Below, piece after piece: positions 10,530-23,952 of a stretch of DNA of 64,000 nt; position 1 is the stretch's first letter, and every line of letters begins with the position of its first letter. A model generated the notes under the pieces. That model had not been told where the DNA came from, did not search any database, and saw nothing but the letters and a program-made list of their open reading frames with translations. This DNA comes from Pseudisothecium myosuroides (taxonomy: Eukaryota; Streptophyta; Bryopsida; Hypnales; Lembophyllaceae), in assembly GCA_951799445.1 (NCBI GenBank), contig OX637295.1:16678001-16742000 (forward strand), in the 5' to 3' direction. The position numbers were made by a program, and so were the translations under genes.

Positions 10530-11764
10530 CAACAATTTCAAGAAATTGGTAATATTTGAATACTTTGGCACCTTTCAAAACTAATGTTTTGAAACAGAAA
10601 TTTGTATGCAATCAAGATTTTAGACCTTTATGCACAACTTTTGGCGTCGGGAAGGTGGCAATTTCAAAAAAAATAATTTATTTGGTTTTGTCCTTTGTTT
10701 GTTTGTTTGTTTGTTTGTCTATTATAAAAAGAGAGCAAGCCCAAGTTTTTTTGTGTTTTTGGTTTTGTTTTTTTGAACAATAGGAAAAGCCCAAGTATCT
10801 GATTTTTATATCACACAAATCAAAATAGTAGCTATGCTACAAGAAGCTCTATTCCTATAGCACTAGCTTGCTTTTCAAATAAAGTTTTATTCAAACTTCC
10901 TCGTGAACATATAGCTTTTGTAGTTGCAAGAGCTTCCTTCTCTTTGATCTAAAGTTGGCTAGAAATTTGTAGTAAATTGACAATGTTTATATTTGTGGTC
11001 TTTGCATTCAATTTGTTCATTCTACTTTTGGTTCTTTCTTCAATGACCCAATATGAAGGATTTTCACCAGGATGGCAAAGAGCCTCCTAAACTTCAGCTA
11101 GTGGGAAAGGTATGTGACCCTAGCATCTTCCAAGCAATGGACTTGTACTTTAATATGCTCCAATTTGATCCAAAATGGTCCTAAATCAATGGAGGACAAC
11201 ACATCTAATATTCCCAAACTACTACTTTGTACACCAAACCATCATCTAATATCCATCATAATAGATTAAGATACAACCTATGCCAAAATTTCCCTAAAAA
11301 TCACAATAAGGACACCAAAGTGGGCCCTAATTGAGTCCTAACAAAGAATTTCAACACACTACCATCCATACAACACACTAAAAGAAAATGGCAATCACAA
11401 AGTCTAACTAACACACTACTTCACCATGCATTGACCCTACAATGGGCATTTTTTCTATGACTGCATGGCTCAATTTCTAATTGGTTTATCCAATTCTTTC
11501 AAGTAATTTTTATTTAGACCCCACACTTAGGCATGAATGGCATATGTAATTTAGCTTTAACATTCTTCATATCCGTTTTGCCACGTTCAGACCATGGTGT
11601 CCTATTCATGTAACATTGACTCTAAGCAATTTGGAGGACCATCCTTATCATTGTGAAATCTTATTGAATAATTCACTTGTTAATTATATTTTCCTTGGCC
11701 ATACAACATCAAGCAACACAATGAAGCCTAACAAGTTGTGCTTGTCTCCATTCAGTTGCACATA
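10530..11764. other. AT-rich intergenic stretch with a GTTT microsatellite
   Basis: A (TTTG)n run lies at about 10695-10718. No coding frame longer than about 75 codons and no recognisable motif; no gene seen. Confidence 0.4.
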
Positions 11765-13661
11765 GGGTGATTGCAAGAAAGATTGGTACTCCCAAATTCC
11801 CAAAATAATTCCATGGTTTCCAAATATTGCTTGTTCCAAATTAAACTTGATGTTTCAATGGTTCACAAAAATAAAACATTGAGTTGGATTGATGGTGTCC
11901 ATAATCGAACTTGGATCACTAGAGTTAATTGAAGTTGAATCACCAGACTAGATTGCGATAGAATCACAAGAGTTGATTGTAGCTGAATTGCAAGTTTTGA
12001 TAGCAGTTTCATGGTAGGAGCTCATCAAAGTTTACTTACAGCAGTTGATTGAAGTTCACTAACACCAAATCCTCTAAATTGAATCACTAAAAAACCGCAA
12101 AATTAAATGCATAGGATCTTATTGAAATTCACTGCACTTGAGTAGGTAGTAGATTGATCAGAATTCATTGCACTGGATTGCGAATCTAATTGCAAAATAG
12201 GAGAAAATTGAAAATTGTGGAGCCTACTTTCAAAACATGTTCCACTTGACTCTGAACTTTAAGACATTCACTCCTACTAGGGTTGACAAGAAAATACAAG
12301 AACTATGCATTTCCATGCAAATAGGAGCACTTTACGCATTAAACTTAGCCTTTTCCAAGGAACCACGGATTTATTTCAAGACAGTGGGAATACAATTTTG
12401 TCACATTTAGAGTGACAAAGTTGTCATCCACTATAACTTTTGAAGCATGAACTCGATGAACTTGAAATTTTCATTGGAGATGGCTAACTTGATTTTAATT
12501 GTATCTCTTATTTTTTTTTAATTAAAAAAATCATTCTATATTTAAAAGTCAATTTTGCTAATTTGTCACACTTTGATGTTTAGGGGGTTTTAGTGTTGGG
12601 GAGTACCCAAAATTATTGATTTAGAGCTGAAATTTCTATGGTCTATTTCCACAATAGGGAAGCATATGCCTCTTAAGGGGCATTTAAAAATATATTATTT
12701 TATATCCTCTATATTTGTACAAATAGGATTCCCTTGTGTGTGCACTTTTGAATATTGAAGATGGTTTCAACTTCATTTGTTTGGTAAAATTTGACCACCA
12801 TCAAGTCCTCACAAATTGATAATTTTTAGGTTTTTTTGTGTATGATTTTTATTTGTTATTAATTTATATCTTGTTGTATCTATTTTTTTCATATAATATT
12901 GTTCCAGTACTCGCAAGTAGTCTATAGTACTTGCAACGGTACTTTGGACCTTTGATTTTTCCAATCAACGGTTGAGATTGATCCGCTTCAGAGTATTGCT
13001 AATATTTAGCCTACACTACAAGAGAAAGGAATGTTTTAAGTACAGTCCTAGTAATAGAGTCCTATAAATAATGATCTTTTAGGAGATTCTTAGTAAAATT
13101 TTACTAGAAATACATGTGTTTTATTAGCTGGGCAAATGTCTACCAAGGAGGCATCTAAAAATATATTATTTTATGTCTTCCACATCTATACAAATAGGGC
13201 TCCCTTGCACAAGCACTTTTCAATATTATTAGTGGTTTCAACTTCATTTTTTTGGTGAAATTTGATGACCATCAAGTCCTCACAAATGGCCAAGTTTTAG
13301 GGGGGGGGGTATTCATGATATTCTATTTATTATTAATTTATACCCCATTGTATCTATTTTGTGACAATCTATCTTTTTTTTCACATAACGTACCTTGAAG
13401 GCTCCTTTGGTGAAAAATAATTAAAAATTTCAAAGCCAATTGATTTTGAAAATTAACAAGACACCTTGCCGAATCCAAGAAAAATTAATTGTGAAGAAAT
13501 TCAAATTGTTAGAAAAGATACCAATACAACTCGATGTCAACACATGTTCACTCAATAATGGGTAGAGAGGTCATTTTTATAATGAAATCCATTGTCAATC
13601 ATTAATCCTCAAAGGGTTTGGGACAATTTGAAGACAAGAGCTTGATTGCTCTTTGTCAAAT

Positions 13662-14047
13662 GTAGGTATTGTGTTCAATGTAGAACTTAAAAACTCATTT
13701 GGCATAGTAGAATTATTATTTTTTTAAACTTTAAACTAAAAAAATTTGGTAAATTAAGCTAAATTTCATCCCCAAAAACTTGTTTGTGATTTTGAGCCTT
13801 CAAAAAAATTTTATGGACAAAATTCACAGAGGATGTTTGAAAATGTCAAAGAAAAATTAATATCCTTCCCAACTCCTCTTTGAATTTTGTCCATAACTTT
13901 TCATTGGAATTCAAAATCTTTAAAAAAATTTTGGAGATGAAATTTTTCTTGATTTCCTAACTTTTCTAAGTTCAAAGTTTTTTGAAAAAAGTTATTCTAC
14001 TATGCCAAAATGAGGTCTAAAGTTCTACATTGAACACAATTTCTACT
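13662..14047. repeat. Foldback of about 190-bp arms
   Basis: ATTGTGTTCAATGTAGAACTT near 13669 is the complement of AAGTTCTACATTGAACACAAT at 14020-14040, and similarity continues inward through CATAGTAGAAT or ATTCTACTATG and GGACAAAATTCA or TGAATTTTGTCC. It lies in the large GATTGC element. Confidence 0.75.
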
Positions 14048-14341
14048 TTAGACTTAACTAGGTATGAGCGCTTGAGCTTCTACTAATCTTGATTTGCATA
14101 TCCTATATGGTTGTTTTACCTCCTACCACCCCACTTGTAGAAAGAGATTGCATGTACACCTTCATTTTCTCACATCAAAAGTGACTTTTGAATCTATATA
14201 AAGTGGTTGCCTACTAAATTCAATATTTTTTATTTTATTGCTGAATTTTTAAGAAATAATATTTTAAAGTGTCAAAGAGCATTTTAGACTTAAATTGATT
14301 ATTCAACAAAAATAGGCCGACGGTGACCTCCGGATAAAGTA

Positions 14342-14666
14342 CACTAGAACCTTCCTAAGTCAATCCTCTCAAAGCCAATAAACCTCAATAAGCAAATAGG
14401 GCCGGGCGGTCCTGGCTTTGGGAATAAAATAAGTTGTAGCAATAAATGAGAGCCTGCGAAGGAGTTGTGGTGGACCTAGACCTTGTCAAGAAAAGGTAAA
14501 ATATTCTTTTCAACAAGCTTCTTTTTCATGATGCTTCCTAAAAATTTGGCACATGTCCCCCTTCCTCACCTTCTTGTATAGTGCAGACCCTCTCTAAAGC
14601 AATCAACCTCTCTAAACCAATCTTGTCAAGTGGTCCCGGCCCAATCAATTTAGAAAGGTTCTACTG
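14342..14666. mobile_element. Emigrant/pogo-like MITE with TA target
   Basis: Ends CACTAGAACCTTCCTAAGT and, read from the other side, CAGTAGAACCTTTCTAAATTG, with TA on both flanks (14340-14341 and 14667-14668). The CAGTAGAACC...AATTG end and a GGCCGGG.GGTCC subterminal block resemble the Emigrant/Lemi pogo-type MITEs of plants (established family). No coding capacity. Confidence 0.75.
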
Positions 14667-14844
14667 TAGTATTGTTCAGTACTTGCAAGTAGTTCATAGT
14701 ACTTGCAACAATACTTTTAGCAATCGATTTCTCCAATCAATGTTTGAGATTGTTCCGCCATAAAGTATTCCTTGTACTCAAGGTCTGAGATCCATTTTTG
14801 GACAAAACACTACAAAAAACGGTTGGTGTTTCTTGTAACCACCC

Positions 14845-16685
14845 AACTAAACATCAAAACAAGTGGAAAAGAACTTGAAATGTAAGCAAAAGCATCATCA
14901 ATGCTACCATACTACCATTATCAGGGCTTAGAGCCGTAACATGTTTAACATCTAGAACAAAAAGTTCTTCAAATGTCTACTGCATTTCTATTAGTATGTT
15001 CCAAAGTGTTCTTGCCCTAGTTTTGTTGACATGGCTATTGGTGCAATTAGTGGTCGACCTTAGTACGTGAATTGCAAGCACCTATATTTCTTTTTTAGGT
15101 ATTTCTACAAGATGAATCTCGAGGATGACAAGTTCATTCATACCCCCAACTTCAACTTCAATGAAGTGAAGTTGCTCCTTACTAGGGCTAGAATTCTCAA
15201 AGTGACTAATTAGAGAGGTCCATAGTTCTGACAATATTGTAGTTGTTATTACCATTTTTTTAGAAGATGTTTTTACATCTAAATTTGCTTGAAGGAGATT
15301 GTTTGGAGATTAGTGGTATAAGACATATTGTTGAAGGATGATTTATGAAGGCTAGGAATAATCAAGTTTTATAATTTGGCAATTATTGCTAAATGCAAAA
15401 CACTCTAAACCGGAATTTAATTTATGAAATGGAATAAGCTCATATAATGTCCTTTGAAGTAGTAATTTGATTATTAGAACAATTCACTTGAAGACTTTGA
15501 TGAACCTTTTTGAATTTGGGACTGAGACTCATTGGGACTGACGAGGCTTGCAACAAGAACTAAGGTAGAAGGCTCATAAACCGACCATTTAAGGGCTGGT
15601 CCGCCTTTTTCATGTATTTCCTTGGATGGGAATATTTTTAGCTCATTTTTCAGACATGGAGAAGTTGATGAGGAATCTAACCCAAGTAGTTTCGTATTTT
15701 TCCGAGCATTTTTTAATTACTTATGAATTTTCAAACAAGTTGGGTCATAGGTCCCTATTTGTGACCCTAGGTCTTTCATAAATGGTTCACTTGCAATTCT
15801 AAATAAAAATGGGGAAAGCAAAGAGAGTGATTGGCTCTTGCAATTAATAAGTCTTTTTTCCTTGGTTCATTCAATGACTATAGTAGTCCATTTCAGAACC
15901 AATTCATGTCCATTTCACAGCCATTTATAGGGGCCATTCTTAATGCTTGAACTGTTCTTGAACCTTCTACCTTAGTATCCTTCAAAGATTAACTTCAAAG
16001 ACCTTCGACCTTGTTAGGTCCCTTTTGGTACCGAGAGACTCTTTGGGACTGACAGGGCTTGCTTGGGCACAATTCTTTTTTTCAATGTTTTTTGCATACT
16101 TCTGATCTCATCAATTCCCTCTCATACTTGAACATATTTGAACAATTCACTTGAGAACTTTGCAACTTTTTGAATTTGGTGGTTCATGCATGTTATCTTC
16201 CATAGTTATAAGGTACCTATATTTTCATAGTTATAGGTACTATACTTTTCTAAACATCAATTTTTTTTCTAAAAAGTCCATCACTTTTGAAAGTTTTCAA
16301 GGAAAATCTCTAAAATTTCATTTTGGGGGGGTTCCCAAACTTTAGGCTCACCAAACCCAAGCTCAAAGCTCGTAGACTCGCATTTCTAGGCTCACACGCA
16401 GACACACTAGTGTTGTTGGCCATGACAACTTGACCTTCCCAAATTAGTCCTTACATTTTATATCTACCAAGCTTCATTGCACTTGTGGAATACGAAGTTC
16501 AAAATGACATCTGCAGCAAATTATTGATAAGTAGTTCAAATTTTCTGCTATCTTAGTAGAATTGCAAGGAATATCCAAAGCATATAGTATCAATGAATAA
16601 TAGAATATTTGATATCAGCTTATTTGACTCAAATTTCTCCTTGGGCTAGATCATTGTTTAACTGTACTATAGAAATATCAATGTA
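14845..16685. other. AT-rich intergenic stretch, no gene seen
   Basis: Holds an imperfect repeat of a GAGACTCATTGGGACTGA / GAGACTCTTTGGGACTGA phrase (about 15525 and 16035) near CCTTCTACCTTAG and AAGGTAGAAGG phrases, suggesting further unlabelled repeat ends. No credible exon was found. Confidence 0.4.
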
Positions 16686-18086
16686 TAGTGGGGGTCCCAA
16701 TCAAAATGGCGTTTTCGAAATCTCAAGGAAGGAAATTTTGTATTTGCCAACTTTGACAGCCTCCCGAGGGCTCAAAAATTGATCCTTGACTATGAAATTC
16801 TTACCATAGCATCATCTTTAAGTTAATTATATGTGGACCAAATTTCAAGGCCAGATGATTTACACAAAAAAAGATATTCAAAATCTCCCAATATGTGTAG
16901 CCGTGAATTTGTTTTCAATACTGCCAACTTTGACACCCTCCCAAGGATTGAATTTTTTTTCTTTTTCTATGAATTTTTTTGCATAGGACCATCTATATGT
17001 TTATTACATGTTTAAAACATTTCAAGTCCAAAAGACCCCCAGAAAAATAGATATTCAAGATCTCCCAACATGTGTAGTAGTGAGAAACAATTTCACTACT
17101 ACCAACTTTGACACTATCCCAAGGGTTGAAAAATTGTTTATTTACCATAAAAAATTTATGATGAAATAATTTCTATGTCAATAACATGTGTGCCAAATTT
17201 CAAATTCCAAAGAATCACACAAAAAATATATATGCTAATTCTACCAACATGTGTAGTTGTGAGAACAATTTTTTCAACCCTTGGGATAGTGTCATTTTTT
17301 GGGTAAAATTTCACACGGATGTAGAAAGTCATTCTCAGAACTACACATGTTGGTAGAATTAGAATATCTTTTTTTTGGTAAATATTTTGACCTTGAAATT
17401 TGGCATAAATTTTATCAATATAGAGATGATCTCATGCCAAAAATTTCATGGTAAAATGTTTTTTTTTCAGCCCTTAAGATAGTGTCAAAGTTGGTTGTAG
17501 TGAAATTTTTCTCACAATTGTACACATTGGTAGAACTAGCATATATTTTTTTTTGTGATTCTTTGCAATTTGCAATTTGGCACACATGTTATTGACATAG
17601 AGATTATTTCATCATAAATTTTTTATGGTAAATAAACAATTTTTCAACCCTTGGAATAGTGTCAAAGTTGGTAGTAGTGAAATTGTTTCTCACTACTACA
17701 CATGTTGGGAGATCTTGAATATCTATTTTTCTGGGGGTCTTTTGGACTTGAAATGTTTTAAACATGTAATAAACATATAGATGGTCCTATGCAAAAAAAT
17801 TCATAGAAAAAGAAAAAAAATTCAGTCCTTGGGAGGGGGTCAAAGTTGGTAGTAGTGAAAACAAATTCATGGCTACACATATTGGGAGATTTTGAATATA
17901 TTTTTTTGTGTAAATCAATTGGCCTTGAAATTTGGTTCACATATAATTAACTTAAAGATGATACTATGGTAAGAGTTTCATAGTCAAAGATCAATTTTTG
18001 AGCCCTCGGGAGGCTGTCAAAGTTGGCAGATGTGAAATTTCCTTCCCTGCAATTTCGAAAACGCAATTTTGATTGGGACCCCACTG
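16686..18086. mobile_element. 1.4-kb foldback element, arms built from 177-bp units
   Basis: Ends TAGTGGGGGTCCCAATCAAA and its complement ending GGGACCCCACTG, flanked by TA (16684-16685 and 18087-18088). The arms (about 16686-17275 and 17507-18086) are inverted copies. Each is made of three units of about 177 bp starting CCAACTTTGAC (16746, 16923, 17101), mirrored at about 17675, 17850 and 18030. A further unit in the opposite sense forms most of the 230-bp loop. CAGT-type ends with a TA duplication point to the Tc1/mariner-pogo group. A transcript would fold into a duplex of nearly 600 bp. No transposase. Confidence 0.85.
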
Positions 18087-20179
18087 TACATAAGCCATAT
18101 TACAATAATGGAAGGACCAATTTTTAATACTTTTCCGTATTATGTAATTTTAAAATACCTCAAGTCTACCAAATTTTTACATAAAATATTTTACTATATT
18201 TATATTAAGCAGCGCAATTTGGAGTCAGTATGTTAGTCCAAATCCATCTAGGGATTCTTGGCCATATAAGGTGAAAACATCCAAAACATTAGAAGAGATT
18301 TGAGGGCTCTAAGAGCCCGCGAGTTATCAGGCAGTTCCCTGCCTGGGAACTCTGCCACATGCGCAGGCTGATGTGGTCGAGAGAGTGCCACGTCGGATTT
18401 TTCGATTTTTTTTTTTTTTTTTTTTTTCTTACTATTTTTTTAAAATTTCAGAAGCAAATTTTTTTTTTTTTTTTTTTTTTGGGTAATTAGGGTCTGACAG
18501 CAGCCCGACGCTCCCTTCCTGCATCGAGAACAGATCTGGGAACGGGCCTAAAACGGCCCTCCAATGCCCCCAAATCTCTTCTAATGCTATCCATATACCC
18601 ATTCTTGATAAATAGACTTTTAATAAAAGTGCCCTCCAAATTGCAATTATCCTAAAATCCATATTTAACTGCAATTGGTTGACTAATGATTCTCTAGATT
18701 TTGATATCATGACTACACTATGTGATAGTCAAATTACGATTTTCAATTGCGAATACTACAAAATATCTTTTTTAATAGAAAATAGTGCCTCCAACTATGC
18801 TACATTGCTTATATTGAGATTTTTGGGTCTTTTCACTTTATATTTAAGAGAATCATTCTCGAAACTCCAGCTTAGTGATTTTTTTATCATTTTAGAGAAG
18901 TAGCCAACTATTTCTTCAATACTCATGTGATACTTGGATGATACTTAGGTGATATTTGGTGATATCTATATCAAAACTAGGTGATACTTAGATACAATTT
19001 GACTATTGGTTTTAAAATTAGCATTAATCTAGCTATTTTGATTGGAAAAAAATTAAAAAATTTCTTCACTTGTCTAGTTATAGCCAACATCTTTTGGTTG
19101 TAGTCAACTGGCAAAAATCGTGCATAAAATAAACACTAGTCTAGCTCACTTATTATTTTTCATCCAACTAGTATCATTCCGCAAATAGGAAAATTTTATG
19201 TATTGTATGACCATATCAGATAGTCATGAATCCATAATTACATACCACCAATCTAAACACCTCGTTGTATAGAACTAGATGGAACAACACAAAAAGGAAA
19301 AATATTGTATGCCGTATTTACTTATTGTACTAAAAGCATCGGTAGAAAGAGAAATAACTTACTAATATTTTGTAATCTACAAGGTCAAAAATTTGAATTT
19401 TTTGAAGACATTTCTACGTATGTTCAAACTATATTTGTGTAAGATTGTGTAGTTTTTAACTATTTTTTTTCAATTTTTCTCTTTGCAGTAAAAATGATAG
19501 TCTCAAAGTGGTTTTGATGAAACATAGTCATGGAACTTTAAGAATTAACATTTCTTGATGTAGTTCAAGAATCTGTGAATTGCGCTTATCTTATCTTCAA
19601 TTGACTCAGTTCTAAGAAAGTTTTTGTTCCTAGCGATGCTTCTCTCCATGCTTGATCTCTACTGAGTTGCACACTCTAAATAAATAAAGACCCCTCTCTA
19701 GGTTTCAAACTCAACATTTGGACATCTTATATACGTAATATGCCTTATATGCCTTATTCTAATCATGCATGAAACTAGCCTTTCATTACTGTGTAAAATG
19801 AGAGGAAACAATTGAGACCTAGGAGCTAATCTAGATTTGAAGGAAGCAAAGGTAATAACACCTCATTCCGATCCCTTTCCTAAACCATCCCCTATAGCTA
19901 GGTTCTTGCCTAAAATGTACTCCCACTATTCACGAGATTTTAGGGTTAGTTATAGAAATGGCAACTTATTTTTAGCACTTTTGAAAATTCATAGTTTATT
20001 CATATGCTGTCCAAAAAATGCATTTTAAGATAATCTAAAATTTCCTTTTAACTATCAACAAGACCACACAATTTTTTTTAAAATGTAATAATAGGAACTA
20101 TGCTAAATTGCTTATTTATTTAGACGCTTTTAGATATAGTTATCTTACCAAGCTGAAGAAAATTCCTCTTTACAATAAC
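18087..20179. other. AT-rich intergenic stretch with long T runs
   Basis: GC-richer islands at 18300-18400 and 18490-18600 flank two long T runs (about 18407-18427 and 18457-18480). The first island holds small hairpins (GGGCTCTAAGAGCCC; CAGTTCCC..GGGAACTCTG). No exon or Pol III promoter was recognised. Confidence 0.4.
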
Positions 20180-20409
20180 TTAACCCTTGAACGCTCGGCG
20201 GGTAATCGTGGAAATCATCCCTTTTGGCATTGGATGACATCATCTTCATTGAAAAAACTAAAAGTGCTCACTAAAGGTCAAACTACTACTCATGATCTTC
20301 CCTTTCCACACAAAATTTCAAGGATGAATAGTTGCACTTCTGTCCTACACAAGAGATTCTCTTCTCATTCATCGGCCATAAAACGTCCACCTCGACAATT
20401 AAGGGTTAA
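20180..20409 (+). mobile_element. Short TTAA MITE, best preserved copy
   Basis: 230 bp from TTAACCCTTGAACGCTCGG to CGACAATTAAGGGTTAA with TTAA at both borders. It serves as the reference for copies at 937, 4202, 8176 and 38840. Plus-strand open frame 20108-20497 runs across it and is incidental. Confidence 0.85.
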
Positions 20410-22188
20410 TATTTGCTTCAAGCTTATCAAAGAAATTAAGAAGGAAAGTCCTCCTGCCCATCAGTTTTTTTTTTTCATTTTTGACGAAGTGCCATAGTGG
20501 CGAGATTGAATCTTATAGTGGTGCTCCAAATTTCAACATTCATCCACATATTGGATAGAAAATATCATATTAGCACATATCACTTATCCAGAATTCAATC
20601 CAGAATTCAGTTTTCATCTAGAATTTGGCGATTTCATCCATGATTTTTTTTTTATTTGAAGATTTCAAGCGATTTTCCACCTTTTTACTACCATTTTTTC
20701 CTATAGGCTTGGTGCCAGGCCAAAAAATATGGTGCAATTTTGCACCAAATTGCCTAAAAAACACCCTGCTGCCCATGCCTGAGTGGATGGTGTGCCGCCA
20801 AGGAAATTGTCAAGTCTAAAGCCCTGAAGAACATTGATTTTAGAAGACACCAACAGTCCGACACTCTCCCACATTTCCATTCAAGATTCATCCATGGACC
20901 ATCTTGTTTCTTTCATTACAGTAGTGAAAAAATTCTTCATCGTTTGCTAAGTTATGGATGCTTGCAGTGTGCAGTGTTACCTCATTACGTTGGACTCGAA
21001 GCTGTTTTTATTTTAGGGTTTGGCTATGGTGTGCCTGATGCGTTGTGTCAACCCTAAACCTATCCAGCAACTATCCTACAGCTATGCCACAGAAGAAACA
21101 CCTGAAGAAACATCAGACTTTTCCTCCACGAAATTCACATCAACGCTTTACCTTGTTTGAACTTGCATAAAACTTGAATGTATCGTTCGCGCCTCCTTGG
21201 TATCCTCAAACGATAGCATTTCCGGATAAATAGACTTGGATCCCTCGGCATTGGAGTTGATAATAACCAGAACGCAAAAACTTGCATCAATCGGCATAAG
21301 ACTGTTTCAGTATTTCCATTTGCGAATTTGCCAGTTGGCAAGCGCAGATTTAAACAAAATGCGTGCGTTGTGCTGTAGATGCGGATGCTTGATCGTGTGC
21401 CTGCAATCGCAGCAGGTTGCGGGGAATTAGGTCCGCCCAGTCCTTGCGAATTATGTTTTTCCATTGCATTGAGCCTTGAATTCGTTTCACTTTGTATAAT
21501 GCTGAATATGCATTGAAATTTTGCTGGAGGTAGCATCTGCTGCCATTGCCGCAATCCGACGTTTCTCCTGAGGATCATCTTCAGGTATCATCGATCCCCT
21601 CAGTTCTGACGGAGACGAGTTTTTCGTTGCTTGTTAGTGATTTCCTTACGTTAGGAATTGGACATAATTTTAGGTCAAGCACCATCTCTCGCAATGTTTG
21701 CTACCCTTACTCAATTATGTTATGTAGTCGTTAAAGTTTGGACGTCATCGTTACTGCCTCATTTGCAGTTTTTTTAAGCGGATGGATGATTAGTAAACCG
21801 TGTATTTCACTTGCTGTAAGATGCACAAATTGGTTTATACTGCATTCTTAGAATATGATTTATTTTTAAAATCTTATTGACCTATGGTAAAAGTAGGCAC
21901 TCCCTTTTTGAAATAATTAGAGCATCTCGCAGTACTTGAAGCTAACGATGTAGCTGGTACGATGATGGATGCAGGGAAGTTTAATTAGGTCAGTGTTTGG
22001 GAGCTTGACTGCCAAGAGGTCCAGAGTGATTGAACCTTTGCCTTGACGTACCAGATTCGGTTTTTTCCGTCATACTGGAAGAATGTGTGGCATGTTCAGA
22101 GCCGAAGACCTTACGTTTTGAGAATTACCCGCACGATCCACATTGCAACACGAATTTTGACATTTGTTGAAGTTGCGAAGTGAAGCAG
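20410..22188. other. Mixed flank, probable 5' region of the 22.2-kb gene
   Basis: From about 20820 the sequence becomes GC-richer and loses transposon similarity. A minus-strand frame of 147 codons (21135-21578) and a 50-codon plus-strand stretch near 22040-22180 are open, but neither could be joined to the downstream exons with agreed phase. First exons of the 22189 gene are likely here. Confidence 0.35.
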
Positions 22189-23952
22189 GGAGAACCAGAA
22201 GTGGCCGAGGACTGTGAGCCCATCAATGGAGCTGTCGATGTCCCCAAAGCTTCCTCTTCGACGAGCATCAACGACAGGACTCCTGATTCCAAGCCGATCT
22301 TCGCAAGCGCTGCAGGTGGCAAGCTGCGACACAGACAATCTAAGGGCCATGTATGTAGAAAGAATTCCTAGTCAAGTCTTCAAGGCATGTTCATGAGGGC
22401 CTTGTGAAAATGACGAGCCCTGCCATTTCGGACTTGGGGCCTCGATCGTTCTCAGTGCAGGGCTCCTTATTTCTATAAGGCCCTCATGAACTTTCCTTAT
22501 CCCATACTGTTCGTCGCCCTCCGCCTTCAGAGGGTAAGGTACCTGCACCTAGAATTGTGCTTACAAGCATCCGAGAATGGTTATTTTGATAAAATTGTAA
22601 TTTTTTTGTTGGATCCTTGCTGGTAGTCAAAAGGAATTCTAGATTCAATCTCTCAGACCACATTTTTTTGGACACTATATACATAAACTATTATGAATTT
22701 TCAAAGGACTGAAATAGGTGACCAAAAATCGACCATAGCTCTCATGAATACATACTGTAAATTTTACGCAAGAACATGTGGGGGTCAGTATGAAAACAGG
22801 TCACAATTAGGTGCAGTTGCCTTACCTTACCTATTGTACTGTACAGCTGCAACCAACCCCCCTTTCAGCTCTGCCCCCACAATGGTGTCAACCTCCCCAC
22901 TCCCCCAATTTCTGGAATTGTACCTTCCTCGTGAATTCGAAGTCTTCCGTTTGCTCTTTACTTCCTGTATTTTTACAGCTTTGGGAATTTCTGTGAATTG
23001 CTTCTTCTTCAGCTGACAGGAGCTCGAGCAAGGGAAGGATCGATACGGTGGTAGAAGACGAGGTGTCTACGATTGACGATGGCTGGAAATTCAATCTGGA
23101 TTCCATAGAGAAGGCAAGGTGCTTAATTGTTGTCAATTGTCACCCTTTCATGAATAGACGAGTTTTGGGTTTCAGAGGTGGGATATTGTTGTGCAAGGGC
23201 AACTGTCGACATAGCAGAACTGAACGCTTCTCATGGCGTGAAAAATTGTTTGACGGAGGGTTAAATTTGATTTGAGCCTTTAACCAGACGCAGGCTGCTG
23301 ACATCCATGGTTACTAGCTCAGGGCTAGAGTTCATCTGATCATCGTGGAGCCTGGGTGCAAAGATTCCAAATTTTCACCTTGAAAGATAAATGTAAAAAT
23401 TTGCCTACTATTGTTGGATACTTTTGTATTTTTTGACTCCCCGTCTCCAATTTGGGGTCCAAACATGACTTCAAATCTGAAATCGAAGACTCGGAAATAT
23501 TGAGGAGTGGTTGAGGAATACCAAATCATCCAACTGCAAAACAGAGGCCAGATTTTTACATTTATTTGGCAAGGTGAATTTTTTTGAGTTTTGCACTGTG
23601 CTTCCACAAAGAACACATGTGCTGAAGCCCCGGCCCAGACATTAATGATGTCTTTTAAACTTCAAATGAGTTTTAAGTATTTTTTATTCTTCATCCACAC
23701 GTGGACGTCAAAGAATGTCATCGACTCTTCCAAAGCTTTCTCTAATTTGGGCAGTTGCATGCCGAAATGGCTTAGAGACGCTAACATGAACGAGTTATAA
23801 TTTGCTGTGGATTATCGTATCCTCAGGGACTCTATACTAAAGTTTGGATGCAATGGGAAACTGATGCTAGAAATAGCTGGTGTACAGGTTCCTTTGCGTT
23901 TGAGGCCTCAATTAGAGCCGGAGAGACGGCTGCTGAAGAAAGAGCTCATTGA
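22189..23952 (+). CDS. Unrecognised gene, three C-terminal exons
   Basis: Three segments fit together in phase: 22189-22315 (opens GEPEVAEDCEPINGAV, Ser/Thr-rich middle), 23013-23113 (DRSSSKGRIDTVVEDEV...DGWKFNLDSIEK) and 23827-23952 (GLYTKVWMQWETDARNSW...AEERAH, stop 23950-23952). Exon 1 leaves one base at GCAG/GTGGCA; exon 2 begins with two bases after CTTCTTCAG. Exon 2 ends AAG/GCAAGG, a plausible GC-AG intron donor, and exon 3 begins after CCTCAG. The composition (acidic, Ser-rich, then Trp/Arg-rich) and GC content stand out from the AT-rich flanks. I do not recognise the family. The 5' end is not identified and probably lies between 20.9 and 22.1 kb. The gene ends about 160 bp before the transposon at 24113. 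Alternative frames of the last exon are also open, which lowers certainty. Confidence 0.5.

Larger units (their letters stand above)
11765..14844 (+). mobile_element. GATTGC-family element, large copy with insertions
   Basis: Starts GGGTGATTGCAAGAAAGATT and ends GTGTTTCTTGTAACCACCC, matching the 0.7-0.8 kb copies at 24113 and 55669. Internal blocks around 12630-12830 and again 13130-13310 (ATTTAAAAATATATTATTTTA, ACCATCAAGTCCTCACAAA) match 55920-56200. It contains a foldback at 13662 and a MITE at 14342. Flanks CATA and AACT do not match, so it is old or composite. Confidence 0.55.

Noticed and set aside
18300..18600. SINE or tRNA-derived element next to the T runs
   Set aside because: No convincing A and B box promoter and no cloverleaf could be drawn; the T runs alone are not enough.
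20108..20497. Plus-strand 129-codon frame as a gene
   Set aside because: It runs straight across the TTAA MITE at 20180-20409 and into unrelated flank.
21135..21578. Minus-strand 147-codon frame as a gene
   Set aside because: No recognisable motif, no fitting splice partners, and it overlaps the likely 5' region of the plus-strand gene at 22189.
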